Part shown: piece after piece, positions 27,125-34,777 of the stretch | Numbering within the stretch: position 1 is the first letter of the stretch | Layout of the letters: each line of letters starts with the position of its first letter | Assembly (NCBI GenBank): GCA_001689515.1 | Contig: LUJR01000009.1 | Coordinates: 279,039 to 343,038 of the forward strand | DNA length: 64,000 nt | Direction of reading: 5' to 3' | Source of the DNA: Bacteroidales bacterium M7 | GTDB taxonomy: Bacteria > Bacteroidota > Bacteroidia > Bacteroidales > Muribaculaceae | The notes under the pieces: model-generated | Database searches by the model: none | What the model saw: the letters and a program-made list of their open reading frames with translations, nothing else | Told to the model about the DNA's origin: nothing | Position numbers and translations under genes: made by a program

Positions 27125-28516
27125 TCATGCTTCCTCCACATAGCCGTCGGGAGCACTTTCAGTCAATTTTGTGTCTGCTGAGGCATTCGAGGGGCGTGTG
27201 CTGTCTTTGAATATAAGCACAAATGAGATGGCAACGGCTAAAGCAAATCCGGCAAAAATGAGCCATGTCGCAGTCCAGTCTCCCAATAGGTAACTTACGC
27301 CGTCAACTTCGGTCCATCGGCAGAAGTGATCCACCACGGCTCCAGCACTCAGCGTACCGACTGTCGCTCCGATGCCGTTGGTCATCAGCATAAAGAGCCC
27401 CTGTGCCGATGCCTGTAGGGACTTGTCGGTCTCTTGCTCGACAAACAATGCTCCAGAGACATTGAAGAAGTCAAATGCCACACCGTAGACTATCATAGAG
27501 AGGATGAATAGCATCACACCTGGCATATCCGGATTTCCGAGACCGAAGAATCCGAATCTCAGCACCCAAGCCAGCATGGCTATGAGCATCACCTTCTTGA
27601 TGCCGAAACGTTTCAGGAAAAATGGTATCATCAATATGCACAGAGCTTCGCTTATCTGTGACAGCGACGTCAGCAGGGTAGCATTGTTGGCAGCAAATGT
27701 ATCGACAAATCCGGAGCCCTTGAAACTGGTGATAAACGGACCTGCATATCCGTTGGTAACTTGCAGACACATGCCTAAGAGCATAGAGAATATGAAGAAT
27801 ATCGCCATTTTCTTGACCTTGAATAGTTTGAAGGCGTTCAGTCCGAGGGTCTCGGCTATGCTGTGGTTAGCAGAGGCTTTCTTTGAAAGGAGACATGCCG
27901 GCAACGAAAAGCAATATGCTCCCAATATGAGCCCTAATGCACCTGACACAAAGAGCTGCATGTAGGTGTACTGGAATCTAAGAGGATGTGCCGACAGCGA
28001 GAACGACAGTCCTTCGCCCGGTGTCCATGTGGCGCAGTTGACAAACCACATCGTGGCTATGAAACCGACCGTACCGAATACACGTATCGGCGGGAAATCC
28101 TTGATGGTATCATAGCCGTGGCTCTTGAGCACCGAGAATGCTACGGTGTTGCTCAGCGCTATGGTCGGCATATAGAAAGCCACGCTGATTGTGTACATGG
28201 TTACAAACAATGAAGGATTGGGAAAAGTGCCGCTTCCCATGGCTGCATGTCCCAGCCACCAGCATGAAAGCATGAAAGCACCAGCCACAATCTGACATAT
28301 GCCGAGCAGACGTTGAGGCTGAATCCATCGGTCTGCTACAATGCCCATCAGAGTGGGCATGAATATGGATACTATGCCTTGGATGGCATAAAACCAGGCT
28401 ATGAGATGTCCCATGCCGGCACTTCCGAGATAGTTACCGACACTGGTCAAGTATGCTCCCCACACGGCAAATTGCAGGAAGTTCATGACTATCAGTCGCA
28501 GTTTTACGTTCTTCAT
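27125..28516 (-). CDS. NupG-type nucleoside permease, major facilitator superfamily
   Basis: A 463-residue MFS transporter with twelve hydrophobic segments, in the nucleoside:H+ symporter (NupG) branch: the N-terminus KLRLIVMNFLQFAVWGAYLTSVGNYL is characteristic, followed by MGIVADRWI after helix 2. Substrates of the branch are nucleosides, or xanthosine. The acidic C-terminal tail is slightly longer than usual. Spacing of 53 bases from the upstream gene allows operon membership. Confidence 0.85.
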   Translation of the reverse strand: MKNVKLRLIVMNFLQFAVWGAYLTSVGNYLGSAGMGHLIAWFYAIQGIVSIFMPTLMGIVADRWIQPQRLLGICQIVAGAFMLSCWWLGHAAMGSGTFPNPSLFVTMYTISVAFYMPTIALSNTVAFSVLKSHGYDTIKDFPPIRVFGTVGFIATMWFVNCATWTPGEGLSFSLSAHPLRFQYTYMQLFVSGALGLILGAYCFSLPACLLSKKASANHSIAETLGLNAFKLFKVKKMAIFFIFSMLLGMCLQVTNGYAGPFITSFKGSGFVDTFAANNATLLTSLSQISEALCILMIPFFLKRFGIKKVMLIAMLAWVLRFGFFGLGNPDMPGVMLFILSMIVYGVAFDFFNVSGALFVEQETDKSLQASAQGLFMLMTNGIGATVGTLSAGAVVDHFCRWTEVDGVSYLLGDWTATWLIFAGFALAVAISFVLIFKDSTRPSNASADTKLTESAPDGYVEEA

Positions 28517-28569
28517 GTTAACTTCAATGTGTGTATTAGATTATTTTGGCTTATATAAAAATTGAGTGG

Positions 28570-29205
28570 TCAGTCTCCTGATTTCTTACGTTTAATAATG
28601 TCGCTTATTTTGGCTGCCTCTTCATATGCCTCCTTGCTGATTAAATCTGCAAGCATCTTTTCAAGCTCTTCGATGGCGTAGTTTTCAAGCTTGGGGTTTG
28701 ATGGATGCGTTAGGGGAGTCATATCTTCGTCAGGCTCTACAGTCTCGGTGTCGTTTGACGCATCATCGTCAGCCTTGTCGCTGAAAGGATCGTTTTCCAT
28801 TACGAACCCAGCCTCCTCAAGTATCTCGCGCGTGGTATAGATCGGCGACTTGGTGCGCATGGCAATCGCTATGGCGTCGCTGGTACGTGCCTCAAGGACT
28901 ATCTCGCGGTCTCCGTCGGTGAAGGTCAGCTCGCTTGAAAACAACCCGTCTTCAAATCGGTTGATATAGACCTCTTTGAGGGTGACCCCGAATCCGTGGG
29001 CGAAACTTACGAACAAGTCATGTGTCAATGGACGTGGGGGTATGGCTCCCTCCATTTTCATAGCTACGGACTGTGCCTCAGGAGCACCTATGATGATAGG
29101 CAGCTTTACAGGTCCGTTTATCTCCGACAGTATCAGAGCATAGGCTCCAGTCTGTATCTGGCTGTATGACAGACCCATTACGCGCATTGCTACTCGTTTG
29201 CTCAT
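28570..29205 (-). CDS. Bifunctional nuclease (BFN/DUF151) domain protein with UVR motif
   Basis: A 211-residue protein. Residues 1-140 are the DUF151/bifunctional nuclease domain (MGLSYSQIQTGAYALILSE, LPIIIGAPEAQSVA, LEARTSDAIAIAMR); residues 145-175 are acidic and probably disordered; the C-terminal 35 residues (LEKMLADLISKEAYEEAAK) form a UVR motif, a helical hairpin also present in UvrB. Common in this combination in Bacteroidota. Its cellular role is not established. Twelve bases after mnmA. Confidence 0.88.
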   Translation of the reverse strand: MSKRVAMRVMGLSYSQIQTGAYALILSEINGPVKLPIIIGAPEAQSVAMKMEGAIPPRPLTHDLFVSFAHGFGVTLKEVYINRFEDGLFSSELTFTDGDREIVLEARTSDAIAIAMRTKSPIYTTREILEEAGFVMENDPFSDKADDDASNDTETVEPDEDMTPLTHPSNPKLENYAIEELEKMLADLISKEAYEEAAKISDIIKRKKSGD

Positions 29206-29217
29206 ATCCAGTCTAAT

Positions 29218-30291
29218 TTATATCTTTCGCCCTGTTATTATGCCGCTTCCATAACATAATTCACCCTTGGCATCATATATTACTGCAAACTGTCCCGGAG
29301 CTATGCCTTGCACCGGGGTGTTGCTCTCTATGACATATTCGCCAGGAGATAGGCGTGTGAGTTTAGCTCCGAAGCGTTCGGGAGAGTGTCTGTTTTTAAA
29401 CATGATGTCCACTCCGTCACATTCGTCAAGCCATGGGTCGCGGGTGATCCAGTGCATTTCATCGATGTGGAGGGTATTGCCGTATTGCAGCGGTGTGTCG
29501 TAGCCGCGTGACACATATATCACGTTGTCACGTACATTTTTCTTCACCACATACCATGGTCCGCCGCTCAGTCCGAGTCCCTTGCGCTGCCCGATGGTGT
29601 GGAACCAGTAGCCCTTGTGTTCGCCTATCTTGTGGCCGTTGCTGATGTCTATTATTGCGCCCTTTTTCTCGCCGAGATGACGGCGGATGAAGTCGTTGTA
29701 ATTTATCTTCCCGAGGAAGCATATGCCTTGGCTGTCAGGACGATAGGCGTTGGGCAGCTTTTGCTCCATGGCTATCTCCCTGACGCGGGCTTTTGGCATG
29801 GCACCCAGAGGGAATGTCAGATGTTTTAGCTGGTGATAGGTGATGCGGGCAAGAAAATCGGTCTGATCTTTGACGGGGTCTATGGCTGTGGTGAGGTATT
29901 TCAACCCGTCTATCTCCGTGGTGCCGGCATAGTGTCCTGTAGCGGTTAGATCAAACTCATGACCGTAGCGTTGCTCGAAGTAGCCGAATTTAATCATGCG
30001 GTTACACATCATGTCGGGATTGGGAGTCAATCCTTGTTTGACCGTGTCAAGTGCATATTGCATGACGTTTTCCCAATATTCGTCATGGAGCGAGACAACC
30101 TCTAATGGCAGCCCGTATCGGCGCGCTATCAGAGTGCACATCTCTATATCCTCCTCGGCAGAGCAATCGCCCTCGCCAGTCTCATTGCCTATCTTGATGT
30201 AGAACAGGTGCAGCTCATGCCCCTGCTCCCGAAGGCAGTGCACGGCTACCGCAGAGTCTACTCCACCTGATATGAGTGCGGCTATCTTCAT
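29218..30291 (-). CDS. mnmA: tRNA 2-thiouridylase MnmA
   Basis: A 357-residue enzyme that thiolates U34 of tRNAs for Lys, Glu and Gln. The PP-loop SGGVDS is at residues 8-13; NPDMMCNRMIKF carries the catalytic Cys and GICFLG the second Cys of the sulfur-relay pair; HTIGQRKGLGLSGGPWYV is the conserved C-terminal block. It overlaps the upstream DUF5106 gene by four bases (ATGA on the minus strand). Confidence 0.95.
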   Translation of the reverse strand: MKIAALISGGVDSAVAVHCLREQGHELHLFYIKIGNETGEGDCSAEEDIEMCTLIARRYGLPLEVVSLHDEYWENVMQYALDTVKQGLTPNPDMMCNRMIKFGYFEQRYGHEFDLTATGHYAGTTEIDGLKYLTTAIDPVKDQTDFLARITYHQLKHLTFPLGAMPKARVREIAMEQKLPNAYRPDSQGICFLGKINYNDFIRRHLGEKKGAIIDISNGHKIGEHKGYWFHTIGQRKGLGLSGGPWYVVKKNVRDNVIYVSRGYDTPLQYGNTLHIDEMHWITRDPWLDECDGVDIMFKNRHSPERFGAKLTRLSPGEYVIESNTPVQGIAPGQFAVIYDAKGELCYGSGIITGRKI

Positions 30292-31298
30292 TCCTGGGTC
30301 TGGTTGGGTGTGTCGGTGTTGCTTGTAGCCTGGGTGTCTGGACCCTTGTATGGCTCGGTTGAGACTTCCTGAGCTGCTTTGAGATTGCGCAGACGGGAGA
30401 ATATGCCGAGTATCTCCTCTACAGGCATATTTTTGTCGACGATATATCCCTGCCCGGTCAGCAGATAAAAGCAGGGTTGTGTACGCAGGTCATATATTAG
30501 GTCGACATCAGGATTGGCTCCGATGGTCCATGTCGAGGGGAATCGCGCTGCTATGCGCTTGAACTCATCGTCCATCTCGCCCGGATAAATACTTATGATT
30601 TTGACTATGCCGGCATTGATCAGTCGTGAAGTCAGATAATCGGCATCGAGTTTCATGCGGGCAGCATTGCAGGCTGTGCAGTCAGGATCGTTGAAAAACA
30701 GTATTTGGTAGCTGAGGTCGCCGTCAGGGGTATATACATCGCTCTCAGAGCCGTCAATAAGTGTCATCTTGGGATTAGGTGCACTGTGACCCTGACGGTT
30801 GGTCTGCAAAATGGTCGCTATCCGCTCCATGCGCAGACGTGTGCCTTCATCCACCTTTTTGTTCTTGCTGGCAGCTGTAGCAAACGGCAGCATCAGATCA
30901 TCGCTCCAGAATACAGCTGAGTCACTGAATATAAGTCCTTGGGCAGTCTCAGCCATAAATGCAAGATCCTTTGGCTGCTTGGAGAGACGATTTAACAGCT
31001 CTGCGATAGACTGTGCGGCTACATCTCGCCGCGCATGCGGCATCATGGCGAAGTAGTCGCCCATGGCAGCCTTTACATTCTGGCGGTTGCTGAATATACG
31101 TTTCATATCAGCCTTGTCCCAGAAATGCGTCACGAAGTAGTCAGCCCTTCCGGTGAACGAGGATATGGTGTCAGGAACGGTGGGATAGGGGAACGGCGCA
31201 GCCCCACTGACAGATGGGCTGATCCATAGTGCAGCGATAGCGAAAATCGCCGCCAGTATCGTTGAGCGTTTCAGGTTAGATTGCATTGCGCTTATCAT
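30288..31298 (-). CDS. DUF5106-type secreted protein with thioredoxin-like domain
   Basis: A 336-residue protein with a signal peptide (basic start, then STILAAIFAIAALWISPSVSG). The middle region is the DUF5106-like helical domain of Bacteroidales; residues 205-310 resemble a thioredoxin fold, with FFNDPDCTACNAAR at the redox position (CxxC: CTAC) and TQPCFYLL containing a cis-Pro-like region in altered form. Likely periplasmic. Alternative start MQSNLK four codons in. First gene of the operon behind the promoter at 31318-31349. Confidence 0.75.
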   Translation of the reverse strand: MISAMQSNLKRSTILAAIFAIAALWISPSVSGAAPFPYPTVPDTISSFTGRADYFVTHFWDKADMKRIFSNRQNVKAAMGDYFAMMPHARRDVAAQSIAELLNRLSKQPKDLAFMAETAQGLIFSDSAVFWSDDLMLPFATAASKNKKVDEGTRLRMERIATILQTNRQGHSAPNPKMTLIDGSESDVYTPDGDLSYQILFFNDPDCTACNAARMKLDADYLTSRLINAGIVKIISIYPGEMDDEFKRIAARFPSTWTIGANPDVDLIYDLRTQPCFYLLTGQGYIVDKNMPVEEILGIFSRLRNLKAAQEVSTEPYKGPDTQATSNTDTPNQTQE

Positions 31299-31317
31299 CT
31301 CTAAGGTGTATCTAACA

Positions 31318-31349
31318 CAAATTTACGCATTTTCCCCGATTTGCGCAAA
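31318..31349 (-). promoter_or_regulatory. Bacteroidota-type promoter with overlapping palindrome
   Basis: On the minus strand, TTTG (31346-31349), 20 bases, then TAAATTTG (31318-31325): a full match to the Bacteroidota -33/-7 consensus, about 20 bases upstream of the ATG of the DUF5106 gene. A perfect 14-bp palindrome, GATTTGCGCAAATC (31338-31351), covers the -33 element and could be an operator. Confidence 0.75.
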
Positions 31350-31560
31350 TCAACAGATACCCATTAATGCGCCATTGATGTCATTTGTCCGTTCCTGAAA
31401 AACAATCGTTGGATCAATTAACAGATATAGTTCCTGTTGTAGTTTACTCCATCTTTTTATTTGTTCTTTTAACAGCTAATGTCCGGCAACGTTCAGCTTT
31501 ATTCAGTCGTTTTGTTCGTAGTAGTATGGGTAATCATACCTCATAAACATTTTCCGGTCA

Positions 31561-31818
31561 TCAATTCTGGCGGTCAGTGTCGGCTCGACAAGTCTTTTGA
31601 TGTGTGAACAGTCTGCAACGCTTTCGTTTTTTACCGTCAGATGCTTCGATTTTCAGTCTATGAGCGCCATTCACGAACTGAATTGCATCTTGTGCCAGTC
31701 TGCGTTTCAGCCATCGCCAACAATTGCCCGTTTTTGTATAGTCAGATTCGATGTTGATGTCACTGCTTCCTTCGCGATATTGGCAATTGCCAAGGGGAGG
31801 GCGGACATGCCACGGCAT
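31561..31818 (-). pseudogene. Possible decayed Bro-N/phage-antirepressor-type fragment
   Basis: A 624-bp gap (31299-31922) has no intact gene. On the minus strand an open stretch reads WRWLKRRLAQDAIQFVNG followed by AHRLKIEASDGKKR, which resembles the Bro-N domain consensus (WxxLKxRL ... LKLxAxDGKKR). The expected continuation into the block around FRIIQSI is lost, and the upstream part runs out of a class A repeat. I read it as a remnant; the similarity is from memory and may be chance. Confidence 0.35.
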
Positions 31819-31826
31819 GTCCCTAC
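31801..31826 (-). repeat. Class A GTAG-hairpin repeat, single copy
   Basis: On the minus strand GTAGG, stem GACATGCC / GGCATGTC, centre GT, then CGC. Lies downstream of malQ between its terminator-like hairpin and the Bro-N-like remnant. Confidence 0.92.
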
Positions 31827-31850
31827 AAGAGTCTGTATGTCAATAAACGG

Positions 31851-31898
31851 ACAGACACCGACGGAAAAATCCTTGTGGGGGTTTCTGTCGGTGTCTGT
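31851..31898 (-). terminator. Terminator-like hairpin downstream of malQ
   Basis: Twelve-base arms ACAGACACCGAC and GTCGGTGTCTGT separated by 24 bases, 25 bases past the malQ stop. The T-tract after the stem on the minus strand is weak, so termination is plausible rather than certain. Confidence 0.5.
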
Positions 31899-31922
31899 TT
31901 AGGTGTATGTGGCTTGCTATCT

Positions 31923-34601
31923 TTAGCGGCCGGAGGTGCGGATCTTGTCGCGCATGCGCTGGTTGAAGTCGGTCTTGCCCATGAGGTCTTCAAGGGTCAG
32001 GTGCATGCGGTAACGCCAGTAGTGGCGCGGGTTGGCGGGAACGTTGATCTGCTCGTCGCGGGGGTTGTCGCGTCGGATGTCGCCGTCGATAGACAGCCAG
32101 TCTTGCAGCGGCAGGATGCAGAGCATCGAGGGCGATGCGAGGTGGTTGGTGACGATCTTGTCGCAAACCCACGGTTCGGCGTAGTAGGGCGCGAGACCCG
32201 GCTCTCCGAGCACGTGATTGAAGTAGTCCTGGGTCTTGTCACGGTCTTCTTCCCACCATTGGCGTATGCCGCCCATGTCATGGGTAGAGGTTGTGCATAC
32301 CGAGTAGTAGGGATAGCTCCATGTGTTTCCGAATTTGGTCTTCGGGTCTTTGGACATGCGCTGTATCTCCAGAGTGAGTATCTCAAGCTGGCTCATTACG
32401 GCTGATACGCAATCGGGCACCATGCCGAGGTCTTCTGCACAACATAGCATGCTGGTAGCGTCGACAAGCGGCGGAAGCTTCCACATAGCCTTTCCGTACC
32501 AGAAGTCGTTGTGACGGTGGTAGTAGAAGTCGTTGTAAAGGCGGTTGAAACACCACTTCTCATAGTCGGTCAGCGAGCGGTAGATATATGTAAAGTGAGC
32601 CGAGATACGCGGATGATATTTACCCTTTTCGTAGGGGTCTTCGATGAAGAGCACTTCGTCGATAAGACCCAGGAGGGCATTGCAGAGCTTGTCGTTCTTG
32701 TCATTCTTGTCTTGTGTGGCGAAATATTCGGCAACTTTTCGTTGGGTGTCAAACTCTGGTTTGAGTTTGTAGCGGCCATAACCGGCATCCACAAGGAAGC
32801 GTTCGCGTGCCTCGTCGGTATACTCTCCGAAGAAATCCCCCATGAAGTAGTCCATGATGTATGGGGTGGTCTGGAGATCTGCATCGAGCCAGAAGTCATA
32901 GTTGTATTTCAGTTCATCGGGGCTGAATGGAAGTGCTGGGTTGAAGTAGCCGAGTAGGCCGTGTATGGCATCCATGGGTATCTGCCATATGCGGAAGAAT
33001 CCAAGCACATGGTCTATGCGATAAGCATCAAAATACTCTGCCATCTTGCCGAAACGGGCTTTCCACCATGCAAAACCGTCAAGGTTCATTTCTTCCCAGT
33101 TGTAGGTCGGCAGACCCCAGTTCTGTCCGAGCACAGAGAAGTCATCCGGTGGAGCTCCTGCCTGACAGTCAAGGTTGAACAGACGGTGGTTAGACCATGC
33201 ATCGGCGCTTATGCGCGAGATGCCGATGGGCACATCGCCCTTGAGGGCTACGCCACGGTCATGAGCATAGTCAATGACTTCGCGCATCTGCTTGTCAAGG
33301 AAATACTGGATATAGTATACGTAGTTGATGCGATCCGGGTTCTCGGATACGAAACGGTCAAGCTTTTCCTGGGTGTATTCGGCATATTCGCCCCACTTCG
33401 ACATGTCTCCTGTGCCGTTGATGTCACGTAATGCGCAGAATGCAGCATAAGGTTTGAGCCAATGCTCGTTATGTCCTACAAATTCCTTGAAATCGTCACG
33501 TTCCATCACCGCAGCTCCGTCTTGGGCAAAGAGCTCATGGGTGAATTCGATTTTTGCATTGTTGACGCGCTCGTAGTCTACCTCTGAGAGCTGGTTGAGT
33601 TCGCGTCCGAGATTGTCAAAATATTCCTGACGTCCTTGGTCATTGAGGCGTCCCATGGCAGGGAGGTGCAGGTACATAGGGTGAAGGGCAAAGGACGAGT
33701 TGGCTTTATAGGGATAAGAGTCAACCCATGTCCATGTCATCGTTGTGTCGTTTATGGGGAGGAGCTGGATGAACTTCTGACCGGTTTCTACAGCCCAGTC
33801 GACCATCTTCTTCAGGTCAAGGAATTCGCCGACACCGAAGTCGTCATTGGTGCGCAGTGAGAACACCGGGATAGCCACGCCGGCACCGCGCCAGGGGGCG
33901 AGGGGATTGACAAAGCGCATGCCAGACACTACGAGCACTTCGTTTTTCTGTGCCGGTACGATGTCGAAGCGGCGGTTGTCGCCGCCTTCCCATGCCACGA
34001 GGTCATGGCTGTCTTTCTTGAGGATGACAAACTTATATTCAGAGGGGATGTCAAGAGCCTTGATTTCGATGTTGGCTTCCCATTCGGGGAAGTTGGCATC
34101 GTTCATCACGATGGCTTTCGATGCGTCCCAGTTGCCGAGGCCTTCGCATGCGCCGCCTATGGCGAGAACTTCGTCTTCCTGCACCATGGGGGCAGATACG
34201 CGTATGTTGACTATGCCGGTCTTGGGGGTGAGAGGCTGCTCGAGGTCGTGGCGCTTGCAGATACAGTTGGTAAATGCCTGCGAATAGTAGGGCTTGTCCC
34301 AAGGCTGATCCTGCCAGCGGTCAAATATCTCGAATGTCTTGGCTGCGCGTCCACGCACGAAACGGTGTTTGGTGCCCCATTCGTGTTTGGTGTATCCGTT
34401 TTCATGGCGCACGATGTAGAAGTAGTTAAACGACGGGGTTGAGTCCTCAACTTCGATTACGGTCGACCAGTGTTCGGCTCCGTCAAGGTCAAGCTTGACA
34501 GCCTTTGCCTCATCGTTGGCTCCGAGAGCGTCAATGTCTCCGCACAGATACACTGACTCTCCCCAGTTGGTACGATAGTCGATATTGAACGAAAGCTTCA
34601 T
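31923..34601 (-). CDS. malQ: 4-alpha-glucanotransferase (GH77) with two N-terminal CBM20 domains
   Basis: An 892-residue amylomaltase that disproportionates maltodextrins. Residues 1-115 and 130-240 are two starch-binding CBM20-like domains (YLCGDIDALG; AIGGACEGLGNWD). The GH77 core starts at APWRGAGVAIPVFSLR; AYRIDHVLGFFRIW contains the catalytic nucleophile Asp and CAEDLGMVPD the acid/base Glu. The two-CBM20 form is usual in Bacteroidota and plants. Cytoplasmic, no signal peptide. Transcribed alone, with a terminator-like hairpin on each side. Confidence 0.95.
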   Translation of the reverse strand: MKLSFNIDYRTNWGESVYLCGDIDALGANDEAKAVKLDLDGAEHWSTVIEVEDSTPSFNYFYIVRHENGYTKHEWGTKHRFVRGRAAKTFEIFDRWQDQPWDKPYYSQAFTNCICKRHDLEQPLTPKTGIVNIRVSAPMVQEDEVLAIGGACEGLGNWDASKAIVMNDANFPEWEANIEIKALDIPSEYKFVILKKDSHDLVAWEGGDNRRFDIVPAQKNEVLVVSGMRFVNPLAPWRGAGVAIPVFSLRTNDDFGVGEFLDLKKMVDWAVETGQKFIQLLPINDTTMTWTWVDSYPYKANSSFALHPMYLHLPAMGRLNDQGRQEYFDNLGRELNQLSEVDYERVNNAKIEFTHELFAQDGAAVMERDDFKEFVGHNEHWLKPYAAFCALRDINGTGDMSKWGEYAEYTQEKLDRFVSENPDRINYVYYIQYFLDKQMREVIDYAHDRGVALKGDVPIGISRISADAWSNHRLFNLDCQAGAPPDDFSVLGQNWGLPTYNWEEMNLDGFAWWKARFGKMAEYFDAYRIDHVLGFFRIWQIPMDAIHGLLGYFNPALPFSPDELKYNYDFWLDADLQTTPYIMDYFMGDFFGEYTDEARERFLVDAGYGRYKLKPEFDTQRKVAEYFATQDKNDKNDKLCNALLGLIDEVLFIEDPYEKGKYHPRISAHFTYIYRSLTDYEKWCFNRLYNDFYYHRHNDFWYGKAMWKLPPLVDATSMLCCAEDLGMVPDCVSAVMSQLEILTLEIQRMSKDPKTKFGNTWSYPYYSVCTTSTHDMGGIRQWWEEDRDKTQDYFNHVLGEPGLAPYYAEPWVCDKIVTNHLASPSMLCILPLQDWLSIDGDIRRDNPRDEQINVPANPRHYWRYRMHLTLEDLMGKTDFNQRMRDKIRTSGR

Positions 34602-34686
34602 GTGGTAATTTAGAATATAAGTTTTTTATGGTTTGAATAAAATTTTTCTATTTATGGGCTAAAGTTAATAATATTTCCGCAAATGA

Positions 34687-34724
34687 GACACCCTGTAATG
34701 CCAAAAAAAGCAAAACAGGGTGTC
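34687..34724 (-). terminator. Terminator-like hairpin downstream of nrdJ
   Basis: Perfect ten-base arms GACACCCTGT and ACAGGGTGTC around an 18-base T-rich (minus strand) loop, 54 bases after the nrdJ stop and upstream of malQ. Confidence 0.6.
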
Positions 34725-34777
34725 GGAATCAGGTCATATCCGCGGATTTGGCTGGATGTTAGTTCCCGCTTTAATTG

